Origin: Agromyces fucosus
Lineage (GTDB): Bacteria; Actinomycetota; Actinomycetes; Actinomycetales; Microbacteriaceae
Reading direction: 5' to 3'
NCBI RefSeq assembly: GCF_004134865.1
Contig: NZ_SDPO01000004.1
Location: forward strand, 297,673 to 361,672
Length of the DNA: 64,000 bases
The notes under the pieces: model-generated
Databases searched by the model: none
What the model was told of the DNA's origin: nothing
What the model saw: the letters and a program-made list of their open reading frames with translations, nothing else
Made by a program: the position numbers and the translations under genes
Shown: positions 54,976 to 62,433 of the stretch, piece after piece
Layout: each line of letters starts with the position of its first letter
Position numbering within the stretch: the first letter of the stretch is position 1

Positions 54976-57144
54976 CTGACTTCGCACGTGTTCGACCTTC
55001 CCGATTCCCTCGCCGCCAAGGCCGCCCCGTCGCTCATCGCGGACGACGAGGCGCAGTTCTCGGCCATCGCCGAGGCCCTCCGGCACTCCATCGCCGAGGT
55101 CTCCGACCGTCTCGCGGTCGAACTGAGGGCGCCCGGCGGGAGCGGCCAGGCCGCGCTCGATCGGGACCTCGAGATCCACCGTCTCACGGGCCGGCTGCGG
55201 ACCCTGCGCCGCTTCGGCCTCGACCTCTGCCTCGGCCGGATCGTCGCCGCCGACGGCGGCGAGCCCGTGTACATCGGGCGGCTCGGCCTCACCGCGCCCG
55301 ACGGGCGCCGGCTGCTCGTCGACTGGCGCTCCCCCGCCGCGGAACCCTTCTTCGGGGCGACGCACGGCGATCCCATGGGCCTGACCAGCCGCCGCAGATA
55401 TCGCTGGACCCGCGGCCGTGTCACCGACTACTGGGACGAGGTGTTCACGCCCGACGCGCTCGACGGGCATGCCGCGCTCGACGAGCAGTCGGCGTTCATC
55501 GCGAGCCTCGGCAGCACCCGCTCGGCCCGGATGCAGGACGTGCTCGGCACCATCCAGGCCGACCAGGACGCGATCGTCCGCGCCGGCTCCCGCGGCGCCC
55601 TCGTCGTCGACGGCGGACCCGGCACCGGCAAGACCGTCGTCGCGCTGCACCGCACGGCGTACCTGCTCTACTCCGATCCGCGCCTCGGGCACCGTCGCGG
55701 CGGGGTGCTGTTCATCGGCCCGCACCAGCCCTACCTCGACTACGTCGCCGACATCCTCCCCGGGCTGGGCGAGGAGGGCGTCGCGACCTGCACCCTCCGC
55801 GACCTCGTCCCGGAGGGCGCCGCCGCTGCAGCCGAGCCCGATCCGGCAGTCGCCGGGGCGAAGTCCTCGGGCGATCTCGTGCAGGCCGTCGAGCGTGCGG
55901 TCGGATACTACGAGCGTCCGCCTCGCGCCGGCATGACGATCGAGACGCCATGGGCCGACGTGTCGGTCGACGCCGACGACTGGGCCGAGGCGTTCGACGC
56001 TCCCGAGCCCGGCACCCCGCACAACGAGGCCCGCCTCGAGGTCTGGGAGGAGCTGCTGGGCATCCTGGCCGAACAGCATGACGAGGACGTCGAGCCCGAG
56101 GCGCTCCGCGCCGCCCTCGCCGACAGTCGAGAACTCCGCACGACCTTCAATCGCGCCTGGCCCGTGCTCGATCCAGCCGGGGTCGTCGCCGACCTGTGGT
56201 CGGTGCCCGCGTACCTCCGGCGATGCGCCCCCTGGCTCGCCGACGACGAGGTGCGGCTGCTGCAGCGGACCGACCCCCGTGCGTGGACCGTCGCCGACCT
56301 CCCCTACCTCGACGCTGCTCGGCAGCGCATCGGCGACCCCGAGGCATCCCGCGACCGCCGACGGCGCGAGGCTGCCGCCGCCGCCCAGCGCGAGGAGATG
56401 TCGCGCGTCATCGACAACCTGCTCGAGGCGCAGGTGCACGACGACGGCGAGGGCGTCATGACGATGCTGCGCGGTCAGGACGTGCAGTACTCGTTGATCG
56501 ACGAGGCCGAACTGCCGAGCCGCGGCGCCGACGAACTCGCCGGGCCGTTCGCCCACATCGTCGTCGACGAGGCGCAGGAGCTGACGGATGCCGAGTGGCG
56601 GATGGTGCTCGCACGCTGCCCGTCGCGCAGCCTCACCATCGTCGGCGACCGCGCCCAGGCGAGGCACGGGTTCACCGAGTCCTGGCAGCAGCGCCTCGCG
56701 CGCATCGGGCTCGAGCACGTCGCGCTCGCCCACCTCACGATCAACTACCGCACTCCGGAGGAGGTCATGGCCGAGGCGGAGCCCGTCATCAGGGCGGCGA
56801 TTCCCGATGCCAACGTGCCGACGTCGGTGCGCAGCAGCGGCATCCCGGTCGCCCATGGCGCGGTCGCAGAGCTCGACGGGATCCTCGAGGCATGGCTCGC
56901 CGAGCACGCCGAGGGCACCGCGTGCGTGATCGCAGGCAGCGCAGCGAGCGGCAGTGGTACGAATGCATCCGGTCGTTCCGCGCGCGTCAGGTCCCTGACG
57001 CCCGAGCTCGCGAAGGGCCTCGAGTTCGACCTCGTGGTGCTCATCGACCCCGAGTCGTTCGGCACCGGCATCGAGGGAGCGGTCGACCGGTACGTCGCGA
57101 TGACCCGGGCGACGCAGCGGCTCGTGATCCTCACGAACACGTGA
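54976..57144 (+). CDS. helR: HelR-type RNA polymerase recycling ATPase (rifamycin resistance)
   Basis: A HelD-family superfamily-1 ATPase of 722 residues. Walker A GGPGTGKTVVALHRTAYLLY lies near residue 216, followed by VLFIGPHQPYLDYV, VVDEAQELTDAEWRMV (motif II) and motif VI VAMTRATQRLVI. The N-terminus (FDLPDSLAAKAAPSLIADDE) matches HelR, which displaces rifamycin-bound RNA polymerase from DNA. Start is debatable: CTG 54976 has GAGGAG 5 nt upstream and fits a transcript starting after the RAE; GTG 54988 is next. ATG 54862 would add 38 residues but lies upstream of the predicted promoter. Confidence 0.9.
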   Translation: MTSHVFDLPDSLAAKAAPSLIADDEAQFSAIAEALRHSIAEVSDRLAVELRAPGGSGQAALDRDLEIHRLTGRLRTLRRFGLDLCLGRIVAADGGEPVYIGRLGLTAPDGRRLLVDWRSPAAEPFFGATHGDPMGLTSRRRYRWTRGRVTDYWDEVFTPDALDGHAALDEQSAFIASLGSTRSARMQDVLGTIQADQDAIVRAGSRGALVVDGGPGTGKTVVALHRTAYLLYSDPRLGHRRGGVLFIGPHQPYLDYVADILPGLGEEGVATCTLRDLVPEGAAAAAEPDPAVAGAKSSGDLVQAVERAVGYYERPPRAGMTIETPWADVSVDADDWAEAFDAPEPGTPHNEARLEVWEELLGILAEQHDEDVEPEALRAALADSRELRTTFNRAWPVLDPAGVVADLWSVPAYLRRCAPWLADDEVRLLQRTDPRAWTVADLPYLDAARQRIGDPEASRDRRRREAAAAAQREEMSRVIDNLLEAQVHDDGEGVMTMLRGQDVQYSLIDEAELPSRGADELAGPFAHIVVDEAQELTDAEWRMVLARCPSRSLTIVGDRAQARHGFTESWQQRLARIGLEHVALAHLTINYRTPEEVMAEAEPVIRAAIPDANVPTSVRSSGIPVAHGAVAELDGILEAWLAEHAEGTACVIAGSAASGSGTNASGRSARVRSLTPELAKGLEFDLVVLIDPESFGTGIEGAVDRYVAMTRATQRLVILTNT

Positions 57145-57162
57145 AGGCGGGCGGTCGGGCGA

Positions 57163-57486
57163 TCAGTCGAGCTCGAAGGGCTCCGACGCCTCGGGCTCCG
57201 GAACGAGGTGCAGCCCTGCGGTGCTGCTGGCGGAGAGGATCAGCTCCTCGATCCAGATCCGGTTGAGCTTCGGCGGCCGGTTGCCGCTGAAGACGAACAG
57301 CACGGGGATGGACTGGTTCATCCACATCGTCGTTCGCCCGCTGCCGCGCTCGATCCCGTGCTCCCAGGTGAACGCGAAGCTTTCGGAGCGGCGCAGCTTG
57401 GTCAGGATCGCGACGCGGAGGTGGGCGAGGGCGCGGTCGTCGATGTCGAACTCGCGCAGGGACGTGCTGTAGATGAGCTTGCCCAT
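57163..57486 (-). CDS. DUF7882 family protein (copy 1)
   Basis: A 107-residue protein of the Microbacteriaceae family often mislabelled ATP-dependent DNA ligase. It shows MGKLIYSTSLREFDIDDRAL, LAHLRVAILTKLRRSESF, SGRTTMWMNQSIPVLFVFSG and the helix LNRIWIEELILSASS. No ligase motif exists. Its paralogue at 63454-63831 has the same order of blocks. Function unknown. TATCAT lies 6 nt before the ATG, so it is leaderless. Confidence 0.85.
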   Translation of the reverse strand: MGKLIYSTSLREFDIDDRALAHLRVAILTKLRRSESFAFTWEHGIERGSGRTTMWMNQSIPVLFVFSGNRPPKLNRIWIEELILSASSTAGLHLVPEPEASEPFELD

Positions 57487-57492
57487 GCTCGA

Positions 57493-57498
57493 ATGATA
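57493..57498 (-). promoter_or_regulatory. Leaderless promoter -10 of DUF7882 copy 1
   Basis: TATCAT on the minus strand, exactly 6 nt before ATG 57486. Confidence 0.6.
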
Positions 57499-57538
57499 CG
57501 ACTCGCGCGCGCCCCGCGTCCCACCTCCGTTCGGGGCT

Positions 57539-58426
57539 CTACAGCGGGCGTCCGCCCGTGACCGGCACGATCGCGCCCGAGACGTACGACGCATCCTCCG
57601 AAGCGAGGTAGACGTACGCTCCCGCGAGTTCCGCAGGTTGGCCGGCCCGGCCGAGCGGCGTGTCGCGACCGAAGTCGGGCAGCTTGTCGGGCCATCCGGT
57701 CGCCGGGATCAGCGGAGTCCAGATCGGGCCCGGCGCCACGGCGTTCACGCGGATGCCTCGGGGCCCGAGCTCCTCGGCCAGTGCCTTCGTGAACGCGACC
57801 AGCGCGGCCTTCGTCATCGCGTAGTCGACGAGGCGGGACGAGGGATCGAACCCCTGGATCGAGGTCGTCGTGATGATGCTCGCCCCGGCTTGCATCTGGG
57901 GCACCGCTGCGCGTGCCAGGAAGACCGGTGCGAACAGGTTCACCCGCATGACGGTCTCGAAGTCGTCGGTGGGGATCTCGTCGATGCCGCCCCGGTCGCG
58001 CTGGTGCGCCGCGTTCAGCACGAGCAGGTCGAGGCCGCCGAAGGTCGACCGCACTCGCTCGATCAGCTGCTCGCAATGCGCTTCGGACCGCAGATCGCCT
58101 GGGAGCAGGAGCGGCATGCGGCCGGCGTCCTCGATCCAGCGTGCCGTCTCCTCGGCATCGCTCGCCTCGCTCTCCAGATACGAGATCGCCACGTCGGCGC
58201 CCTCACGGGCGAACGCGATCGCGACCGCCCTCCCGATGCCGGAGTCGCCGCCGGTGATCAGCGCCTTGCGCCCCACCAGCCGGTTCGCGCCGCGATAGCT
58301 CTCCTCCCCGTGATCGGGCGTCGGGGCCATCTCCTCGGTGCGGCCGGGCGGGTCCTGCTGCTGGCGTGGAAAGGGGCCGGCGGGATGCTTCGTGGTCGGG
58401 TCGATCAGTGATTCGGATCGCGACAT
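57539..58426 (-). CDS. Short-chain dehydrogenase/reductase of the general-stress (GSP39) type
   Basis: A 295-residue SDR. A Pro/Gln-rich leader of about 45 residues (AGPFPRQQQDPPGRTEEM) precedes the Rossmann motif TGGDSGIG at 58-65; NAAHQ, the Ser of TTTSIQGF and YAMTK complete the active site. This N-terminal extension is the hallmark of the YhdF/YdaD/YhxC group, SigB-controlled stress proteins in Bacillus. The substrate is not known. GGAGG lies 6 nt before the ATG. The promoter at 58481-58519 carries the GTCAACCCC box shared across this island. Confidence 0.9.
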   Translation of the reverse strand: MSRSESLIDPTTKHPAGPFPRQQQDPPGRTEEMAPTPDHGEESYRGANRLVGRKALITGGDSGIGRAVAIAFAREGADVAISYLESEASDAEETARWIEDAGRMPLLLPGDLRSEAHCEQLIERVRSTFGGLDLLVLNAAHQRDRGGIDEIPTDDFETVMRVNLFAPVFLARAAVPQMQAGASIITTTSIQGFDPSSRLVDYAMTKAALVAFTKALAEELGPRGIRVNAVAPGPIWTPLIPATGWPDKLPDFGRDTPLGRAGQPAELAGAYVYLASEDASYVSGAIVPVTGGRPL

Positions 58427-58480
58427 GGTCGTCCTCCAATCGTCGTAGGGATTTCGTTGTTGCTGTTCTCGGTGACCTTC

Positions 58481-58519
58481 ACCGTATGAACGATCGGCCC
58501 GAGTCGATAGGGGGTTGAC
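58481..58519 (-). promoter_or_regulatory. GTCAACCCC-box promoter of the SDR gene
   Basis: Box at 58511-58519 (minus strand) and -10 TACGGT at 58481-58486, first bases 33 nt apart. The two boxes of this divergent region are themselves an inverted pair 22 nt apart. Confidence 0.6.
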
Positions 58520-58541
58520 AGCCCGCCCGCGCACCCTCGAA

Positions 58542-58580
58542 GTCAACCCCTTCTTCGTCGGGCCGGGCGCGCTCTAGCGT
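58542..58580 (+). promoter_or_regulatory. GTCAACCCC-box promoter of the cinA/pncC-like gene
   Basis: Box 58542-58550 and -10 TAGCGT 58575-58580, 33 nt apart; predicted leader of about 66 nt. Confidence 0.6.
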
Positions 58581-58652
58581 GGGATCGACCGACGCCCGTC
58601 CGCGCGCGAACGGGCGAGGGACGAACTTCGACGAGGGCGAACAGGGGATGCC

Positions 58653-59234
58653 GTGAGCGACGAGACCGGTGCCGCGCAGACGCCGCACGATGAGCGGATC
58701 GAGGTGCTCGCGAAGCGCATCGGCGACCGGGCGATGTCGTCGGCATCGACGGTCGCCGTCGCCGAATCGCTGACCGGCGGTGCGATCGATGCGGCGCTGG
58801 CGGCGACCGGCGACGCATCCGACTGGTTCGCTGGCGGCCTCGTCGCCTACAGTTCCCGAGTCAAGTTCGACGTACTCGGCGTCACTCCTGGGCCGGTGGT
58901 GACCGCGAAGTGCGCAGTCGAGATGGCTGTGGGAGTCCGCCGGCTCCTCGGTGCCGGCATCGCCGTCTCCGCGACCGGTGCGGGAGGCCCCGACCCCGTG
59001 GAGGGCAACCCGCCGGGAACGGTCTTCATCGCGGCATCCGTCGGCGACCGCACCGTCGTCGAGGAGTTCCGCTTCGCGGGCGATCCGGCAGACGTCGTCG
59101 ACGCCACCGTCGAGAACGCGTTCCGCCTGCTGGACGAGGTGCTCGCCGGTTCGGACCCGGCCTCCAGCAGGTCGGAGGATCGGGCCCCAGGCCCGGATCA
59201 ATCGCTCCGGGGGAACGGGGCGTCGGCGGGTTGA
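58653..59234 (+). CDS. CinA C-terminal-domain protein, nicotinamide-nucleotide amidase-like
   Basis: A 193-residue protein equal to the PncC/CinA-C domain. VAVAESLTGGAIDAALAATGDAS holds the catalytic Ser, and AVSATGAGGPDPVEGNPPGTVFI completes the pocket. The enzyme deamidates NMN to NaMN. The N-terminal CinA molybdopterin-like domain is absent. The C-terminal 30 residues are extra and Ser/Arg-rich. Weak Shine-Dalgarno (AGGGG) before the GTG. Confidence 0.88.
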   Translation: MSDETGAAQTPHDERIEVLAKRIGDRAMSSASTVAVAESLTGGAIDAALAATGDASDWFAGGLVAYSSRVKFDVLGVTPGPVVTAKCAVEMAVGVRRLLGAGIAVSATGAGGPDPVEGNPPGTVFIAASVGDRTVVEEFRFAGDPADVVDATVENAFRLLDEVLAGSDPASSRSEDRAPGPDQSLRGNGASAG

Positions 59235-59295
59235 GAGGAGCCGTGAAGGGGACGCCGATCTCCGCGCCGAGCGGCTAACACCGGGCCGGGGACCC

Positions 59296-59334
59296 GTCAA
59301 CCCCTTCCAGCACGCCGTCGTTCGCGGTCACACT
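59296..59334 (+). promoter_or_regulatory. GTCAACCCC-box promoter of the YbdK gene
   Basis: Box 59296-59304 and -10 CACACT 59329-59334, 33 nt apart. Confidence 0.55.
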
Positions 59335-59362
59335 CGACTCACCCGGCGAAAGGGACACGGCC

Positions 59363-60544
59363 ATGCTGCGATTCGGAGTCGAAGAGGAGTTCATGCTGGT
59401 GGACCCGCACCGCCTCGTCCCGGTGTCCCTGGCGGGTGAGATCAGGGACCGGCTCTCCGTACGTGAGGAGCTGGCACCGCAGATCGGCGGCGAGTTCCTC
59501 GCGGCGCAACTCGAGTACGCGACGACGATCCAGACCGGTGTCGCGGCCGCCGGAACGGAACTCCTCGCGTTCCGCACGGCGCTCGGTGACGCGGCACGCG
59601 AACTCGCGGTCATCCCCCTCGCCGGCGGCACGCCGTTTGACGTCGACGGCGCCGCGGCGATCGTGCCGACCGAACGGTACCAGCACATCGCGAGCGAGTT
59701 CGGCGAGATGCTCGTCGACCACCAGGTCAACGGCCTGCACGTCCATGTCGAGGTCGTCGACCCGGATGCTCGAGTCCGAGCGTTGAACGGCACCCGCGAC
59801 TGGCTGCCGTTCCTCCTCGCGATCACCGGCGATTCACCGTTCTGGCACGGCCGCGACACGGGCTTCGAGAGCTGGCGCAACGTCATCCTCCGACGGATGC
59901 CGACGGCCGGGTGCCCGCCGGTGTTCGACGACGCCGCGGACTATCGCCGTCGCACGCAGCTTCTGGTGGACATGGGAGCGCTCATCGACCTGGGATCGAT
60001 CGCATGGGCGGCCCGGCTCTCGGAGCGTTTCCCGACCGTCGAGGTGCGGGTGTTCGACGCGCAGCTCTCGGTCGACGACTCGGTGATGGCAGCCGCCCTG
60101 ACCCGTGCCATCGTCGACACCTCCGCGCAGGGGGCCGCCGGCTCCTGCGCGCCGGCCGAACTGGTCGACGCGGCGCTCTGGGAAGCCGGGCGCCGCGGGG
60201 CGGACGCACGGCTCCCCGACCCGCTCTCCGGCACGATGAGCACCGTGTGGGCCCTGGCCGACGGCCTCGTCGAGTGGATCCGCCCCTCGCTCGAGGCATC
60301 CGGAGACCTCGAGCTCGTGATCGACGGACTCGAGCGGATTCGCCTCGAGGGCACCGGTGCCGCGCGCCAACGGGAGCGTCACCGCGACTCGGGCGCGATC
60401 GGGCTGCGCGGGCTGTATCGCGAAGGATGCGACGGGCGGGAGCGCCGGGCGCCGACTCCGCTCTCCATGCCGTTCGCCGAGGTCGCGGGACTCATGTCAA
60501 GCCCCTTCCCTCCCACCGCCCGTCAGGGCAGCGTGGCCTCATGA
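59363..60544 (+). CDS. YbdK-type carboxylate-amine ligase (glutamate-cysteine ligase 2 family)
   Basis: A 393-residue GCS2-family enzyme. FGVEEEFMLVDPHRL at the N-terminus holds the metal-binding acidic residues, and GLHVHVEVVDPDAR and VEVRVFDAQLSVDD the ATP and amino-acid contacts. YbdK proteins have weak gamma-glutamylcysteine ligase activity; in actinobacteria using mycothiol the natural product is unclear. The stop overlaps the next gene by 4 bp. AAAGGGA precedes the ATG. Confidence 0.9.
   Translation: MLRFGVEEEFMLVDPHRLVPVSLAGEIRDRLSVREELAPQIGGEFLAAQLEYATTIQTGVAAAGTELLAFRTALGDAARELAVIPLAGGTPFDVDGAAAIVPTERYQHIASEFGEMLVDHQVNGLHVHVEVVDPDARVRALNGTRDWLPFLLAITGDSPFWHGRDTGFESWRNVILRRMPTAGCPPVFDDAADYRRRTQLLVDMGALIDLGSIAWAARLSERFPTVEVRVFDAQLSVDDSVMAAALTRAIVDTSAQGAAGSCAPAELVDAALWEAGRRGADARLPDPLSGTMSTVWALADGLVEWIRPSLEASGDLELVIDGLERIRLEGTGAARQRERHRDSGAIGLRGLYREGCDGRERRAPTPLSMPFAEVAGLMSSPFPPTARQGSVAS
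60496..60534 (+). promoter_or_regulatory. GTCAAGCCC-box promoter inside the YbdK 3' end
   Basis: Box 60496-60504 and -10 CAGCGT 60529-60534, 33 nt apart. The -10 is 6 nt before ATG 60541, so the downstream gene has its own leaderless promoter within the coding region of ybdK. Confidence 0.6.
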
Positions 60545-60867
60545 CGAATGACACCGGAATGCACTCCGAACCGGACTCGCGGGGCAACGCCTGGAGTGAC
60601 GCCGCCCCGGACGGCGTGCAGGACGCACCCATCATGGACCAGAACGATGCGTCGACCCGTGCGAAGTGGGAGGGCATCATCGCGCAGACACGCGCGGATC
60701 TCGGCCGCCACTCCATCGACGACATCCGGCAGGCCCTCGCGCAACGCCTCAGCGACGCGCAGCTCACCGTTCCCGCGGGCGAACTCGACCGCGTCGCAGC
60801 GGAACTCGCTGCGAGCGTCGACGGCGGTGATCGCTTCGACCGGGGCGAAACCCACCCCGACGAGTGA
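60541..60867 (+). CDS. Small hydrophilic hypothetical protein
   Basis: A 108-residue soluble protein. The first 45 residues are acidic and disordered; the rest forms two or three helices (KWEGIIAQTRADLGRHSID, DDIRQALAQRLSDAQLTV and AGELDRVAAELAASV). I recognise no family. It starts with ATGA overlapping the YbdK stop, and has its own island-type promoter, two independent reasons to consider it real. The 60868-60949 gap contains several TCAGG/CCTGA repeats and no gene. Confidence 0.7.
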   Translation: MTNDTGMHSEPDSRGNAWSDAAPDGVQDAPIMDQNDASTRAKWEGIIAQTRADLGRHSIDDIRQALAQRLSDAQLTVPAGELDRVAAELAASVDGGDRFDRGETHPDE

Positions 60868-60949
60868 GGCCGCCCGCGATCACCTGACGCGGCCCTCAGG
60901 TTCCGACGAACGCGTCAGGCCCACGACGTCAGGTCCGGTCGATCAGGTG

Positions 60950-61222
60950 TCAGGTCCAGTCGACCGAGTGCATCCATCCGGCGATGTAGGCGCGCTCATT
61001 GTCGCCGAGTCGGACGCCGAGGCGTGGCGCCCGGCCGGGGTCGAGCTCGCAGAGTTCGAAGATGCGGCGAACGACGACGGCACGCAGCGGTGCATCGACG
61101 TTCTCCAGCACCTCCCGTCGGAGCGGGCGCTCGAGCATCGGCCACCACAGTCCGATCGGTGGTAGTCCGGTCGACCGGAAGGCGCGCTCGTCGCGCGTCG
61201 GTTCATCGAGTACGGAACTCAT
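60950..61222 (-). CDS. Conserved small hypothetical protein
   Basis: A 90-residue protein, LPPIGLWWPMLERPLRREVLE then RAVVVRRIFELCELDPGRAP and YIAGWMHSVDWT at the end. Helical, with one Cys; no known family that I recognise. GAGGAG lies 8 nt before the ATG, and it overlaps the preceding 54-residue gene by 4 bp, so they form a two-gene operon. Confidence 0.75.
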   Translation of the reverse strand: MSSVLDEPTRDERAFRSTGLPPIGLWWPMLERPLRREVLENVDAPLRAVVVRRIFELCELDPGRAPRLGVRLGDNERAYIAGWMHSVDWT

Positions 61223-61383
61223 TGTGCCGGCTCCTCGCTCGTGCGACCCGTCTCGGGGTCGCGGATGACGACCTGCTCGTGGGGATCGGCGTGCTCTTCA
61301 GCCTGTTGATGCTGCTCCGCCGCTTCGACCCCCCGGTCGAGCTCGTCGTCCGTGTTCGACTCCGTAGGGTCGGGGTCTCTCAT
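61219..61383 (-). CDS. Small acidic protein, 54 residues
   Basis: A very acidic small protein (MRDPDPTESNTDDELDRGVE, then QHQQAEEHADPHEQVVIRDPE), predicted disordered. GAGGAG stands 7 nt before the ATG and the stop overlaps the next gene by ATGA, so it is a [16 protein letters not shown] gene of the operon with 60950-61222. It has an island-type promoter upstream. Function unknown. Confidence 0.7.
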   Translation of the reverse strand: MRDPDPTESNTDDELDRGVEAAEQHQQAEEHADPHEQVVIRDPETGRTSEEPAQ

Positions 61384-61432
61384 CGGTGTGCTCCTCGTTC
61401 AGGCCGGCCACGCCATCGGGGCCGGCATCTCG

Positions 61433-61470
61433 AAGCTACGCGGGGCCGCACTCCGCAGAAAGGGATTGAC
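61433..61470 (-). promoter_or_regulatory. GTCAATCCC-box promoter of the small-protein operon
   Basis: Box 61462-61470 (minus strand) and -10 TAGCTT 61433-61438, 32 nt apart. Confidence 0.5.
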
Positions 61471-61555
61471 ATTTCGGCGAGGAGCACTCCATCGCGGCGG
61501 ACTCGGCTGCCGAGGAGCCGGGAGCCAGCCGGTGATGCATATGCAGCACCATCGA

Positions 61556-61595
61556 GGCAACCCCCTTCACCCCCTCGACGCCGTTGGACCAACAT
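61556..61595 (+). promoter_or_regulatory. GGCAACCCC-box promoter of the DUF892 gene
   Basis: Degenerate box 61556-61564 followed by CCTTC, and -10 CAACAT 61590-61595, 34 nt apart. The weakest of the seven sites. Confidence 0.4.
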
Positions 61596-61659
61596 GGTCG
61601 GGACACGACCGGAGCGGCCCCATCGCCAGATGGACGGCCCACACGTGAAGGAGGATCGA

Positions 61660-62142
61660 ATGGTCCAGCAGACGCTCGACACGCCGACGGAGCTGTTTCA
61701 CTTCCAGCTGCGAACGGCGCTGACGATGGAGAACGACTCGTTGGCCGCGCTCGAGGAGCTGACGAAGGCTGCGAAGAGCGCAGAGGTGAAGAAGCTGTTC
61801 CGCCACCACGCCGACGAGACCAGGGAGCAACTGGCCAATCTGCAGAAGGCGTTCGCGGCCGCCGACCTGAAGTCCTCGACGGCCCCCTCGCCGAGCACGA
61901 AGGGCATCTCGAAGCAGGCGGCGTCGACGCTGGAGCGCAGCGCTGCCAAACTGCGTGATCAGGTCGCCGTCTCCTGCGCCCTCGGCAACGAGCACTACGA
62001 GATCGCGGCCTACGAGTCGCTCATCCTTCCGGCCGAGAGCATGGGGCTCTCGGAGGTGGTCGGCCTCCTCCAGGCGAACCTCGACCAGGAGATCCACACC
62101 AGCGAGGAGCTGCGCACGACGGTGCAGAAGATCCTCGCCTAG
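61660..62142 (+). CDS. DUF892 (YciE/YciF-like) ferritin-like stress protein
   Basis: A 160-residue four-helix bundle. TELFHFQLRTALTMENDSLAALEEL opens it; KKLFRHHADETREQLANL and LGNEHYEIAAYESLILPAE carry the His and Glu residues that would bind a diiron centre. Enterobacterial YciE/YciF are stationary-phase stress proteins. AAGGAGG stands 5 nt before the ATG. It probably stores or buffers iron, or protects DNA, during stress (inference from the family). Confidence 0.88.
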   Translation: MVQQTLDTPTELFHFQLRTALTMENDSLAALEELTKAAKSAEVKKLFRHHADETREQLANLQKAFAAADLKSSTAPSPSTKGISKQAASTLERSAAKLRDQVAVSCALGNEHYEIAAYESLILPAESMGLSEVVGLLQANLDQEIHTSEELRTTVQKILA

Positions 62143-62172
62143 CGAGATCCTCGCCGAGCGGGCGGCGCGCCT

Positions 62173-62211
62173 GTCAAGCCCTCGACGGCGAATATTCCGA
62201 CGGCCTACTGT
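62173..62211 (+). promoter_or_regulatory. GTCAAGCCC-box promoter of the small membrane protein-CorA operon
   Basis: Box 62173-62181 and -10 TACTGT 62206-62211, 33 nt apart; predicted leader of about 51 nt. Confidence 0.6.
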
Positions 62212-62268
62212 TACGTCACTGAATGGCCCCGCTCCCACCCAGACCGGGGCCGGCGAAGGGAGTCTCCC

Positions 62269-62433
62269 ATGAACATCCTGCTGATCATCGTCGTCGTCGT
62301 CGCCGTGATCCTGGCGATCACCGGTGGCCTCGTGCAATCCCTCAACTTCCTCCTCTGGGTCGGGTTGGTCCTCCTCGCGATCGCCGTGATCGGATGGATC
62401 ATCCGGATGGTCGCGGGTCGCAACAGCGTGTGA
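62269..62433 (+). CDS. Small hydrophobic membrane protein, 54 residues
   Basis: Two transmembrane helices (LIIVVVVAVILAITGGLV and FLLWVGLVLLAIAVIGWII) with an Arg-rich C-terminus. It matches the small hydrophobic proteins seen next to stress genes in many actinobacteria. GGGAG precedes the ATG; the stop overlaps the corA start by GTGA. Confidence 0.75.
   Translation: MNILLIIVVVVAVILAITGGLVQSLNFLLWVGLVLLAIAVIGWIIRMVAGRNSV

Noticed and set aside
57163..57486. ATP-dependent DNA ligase annotation for the DUF7882 protein
   Set aside because: No ligase KxDG motif, no nucleotidyltransferase domain, and only 107 residues.
61352..61648. Plus-strand reading frame of 98 codons between the small-protein operon and DUF892
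   Set aside because: No ribosome binding site and it crosses two predicted divergent promoters; codon usage is poor.
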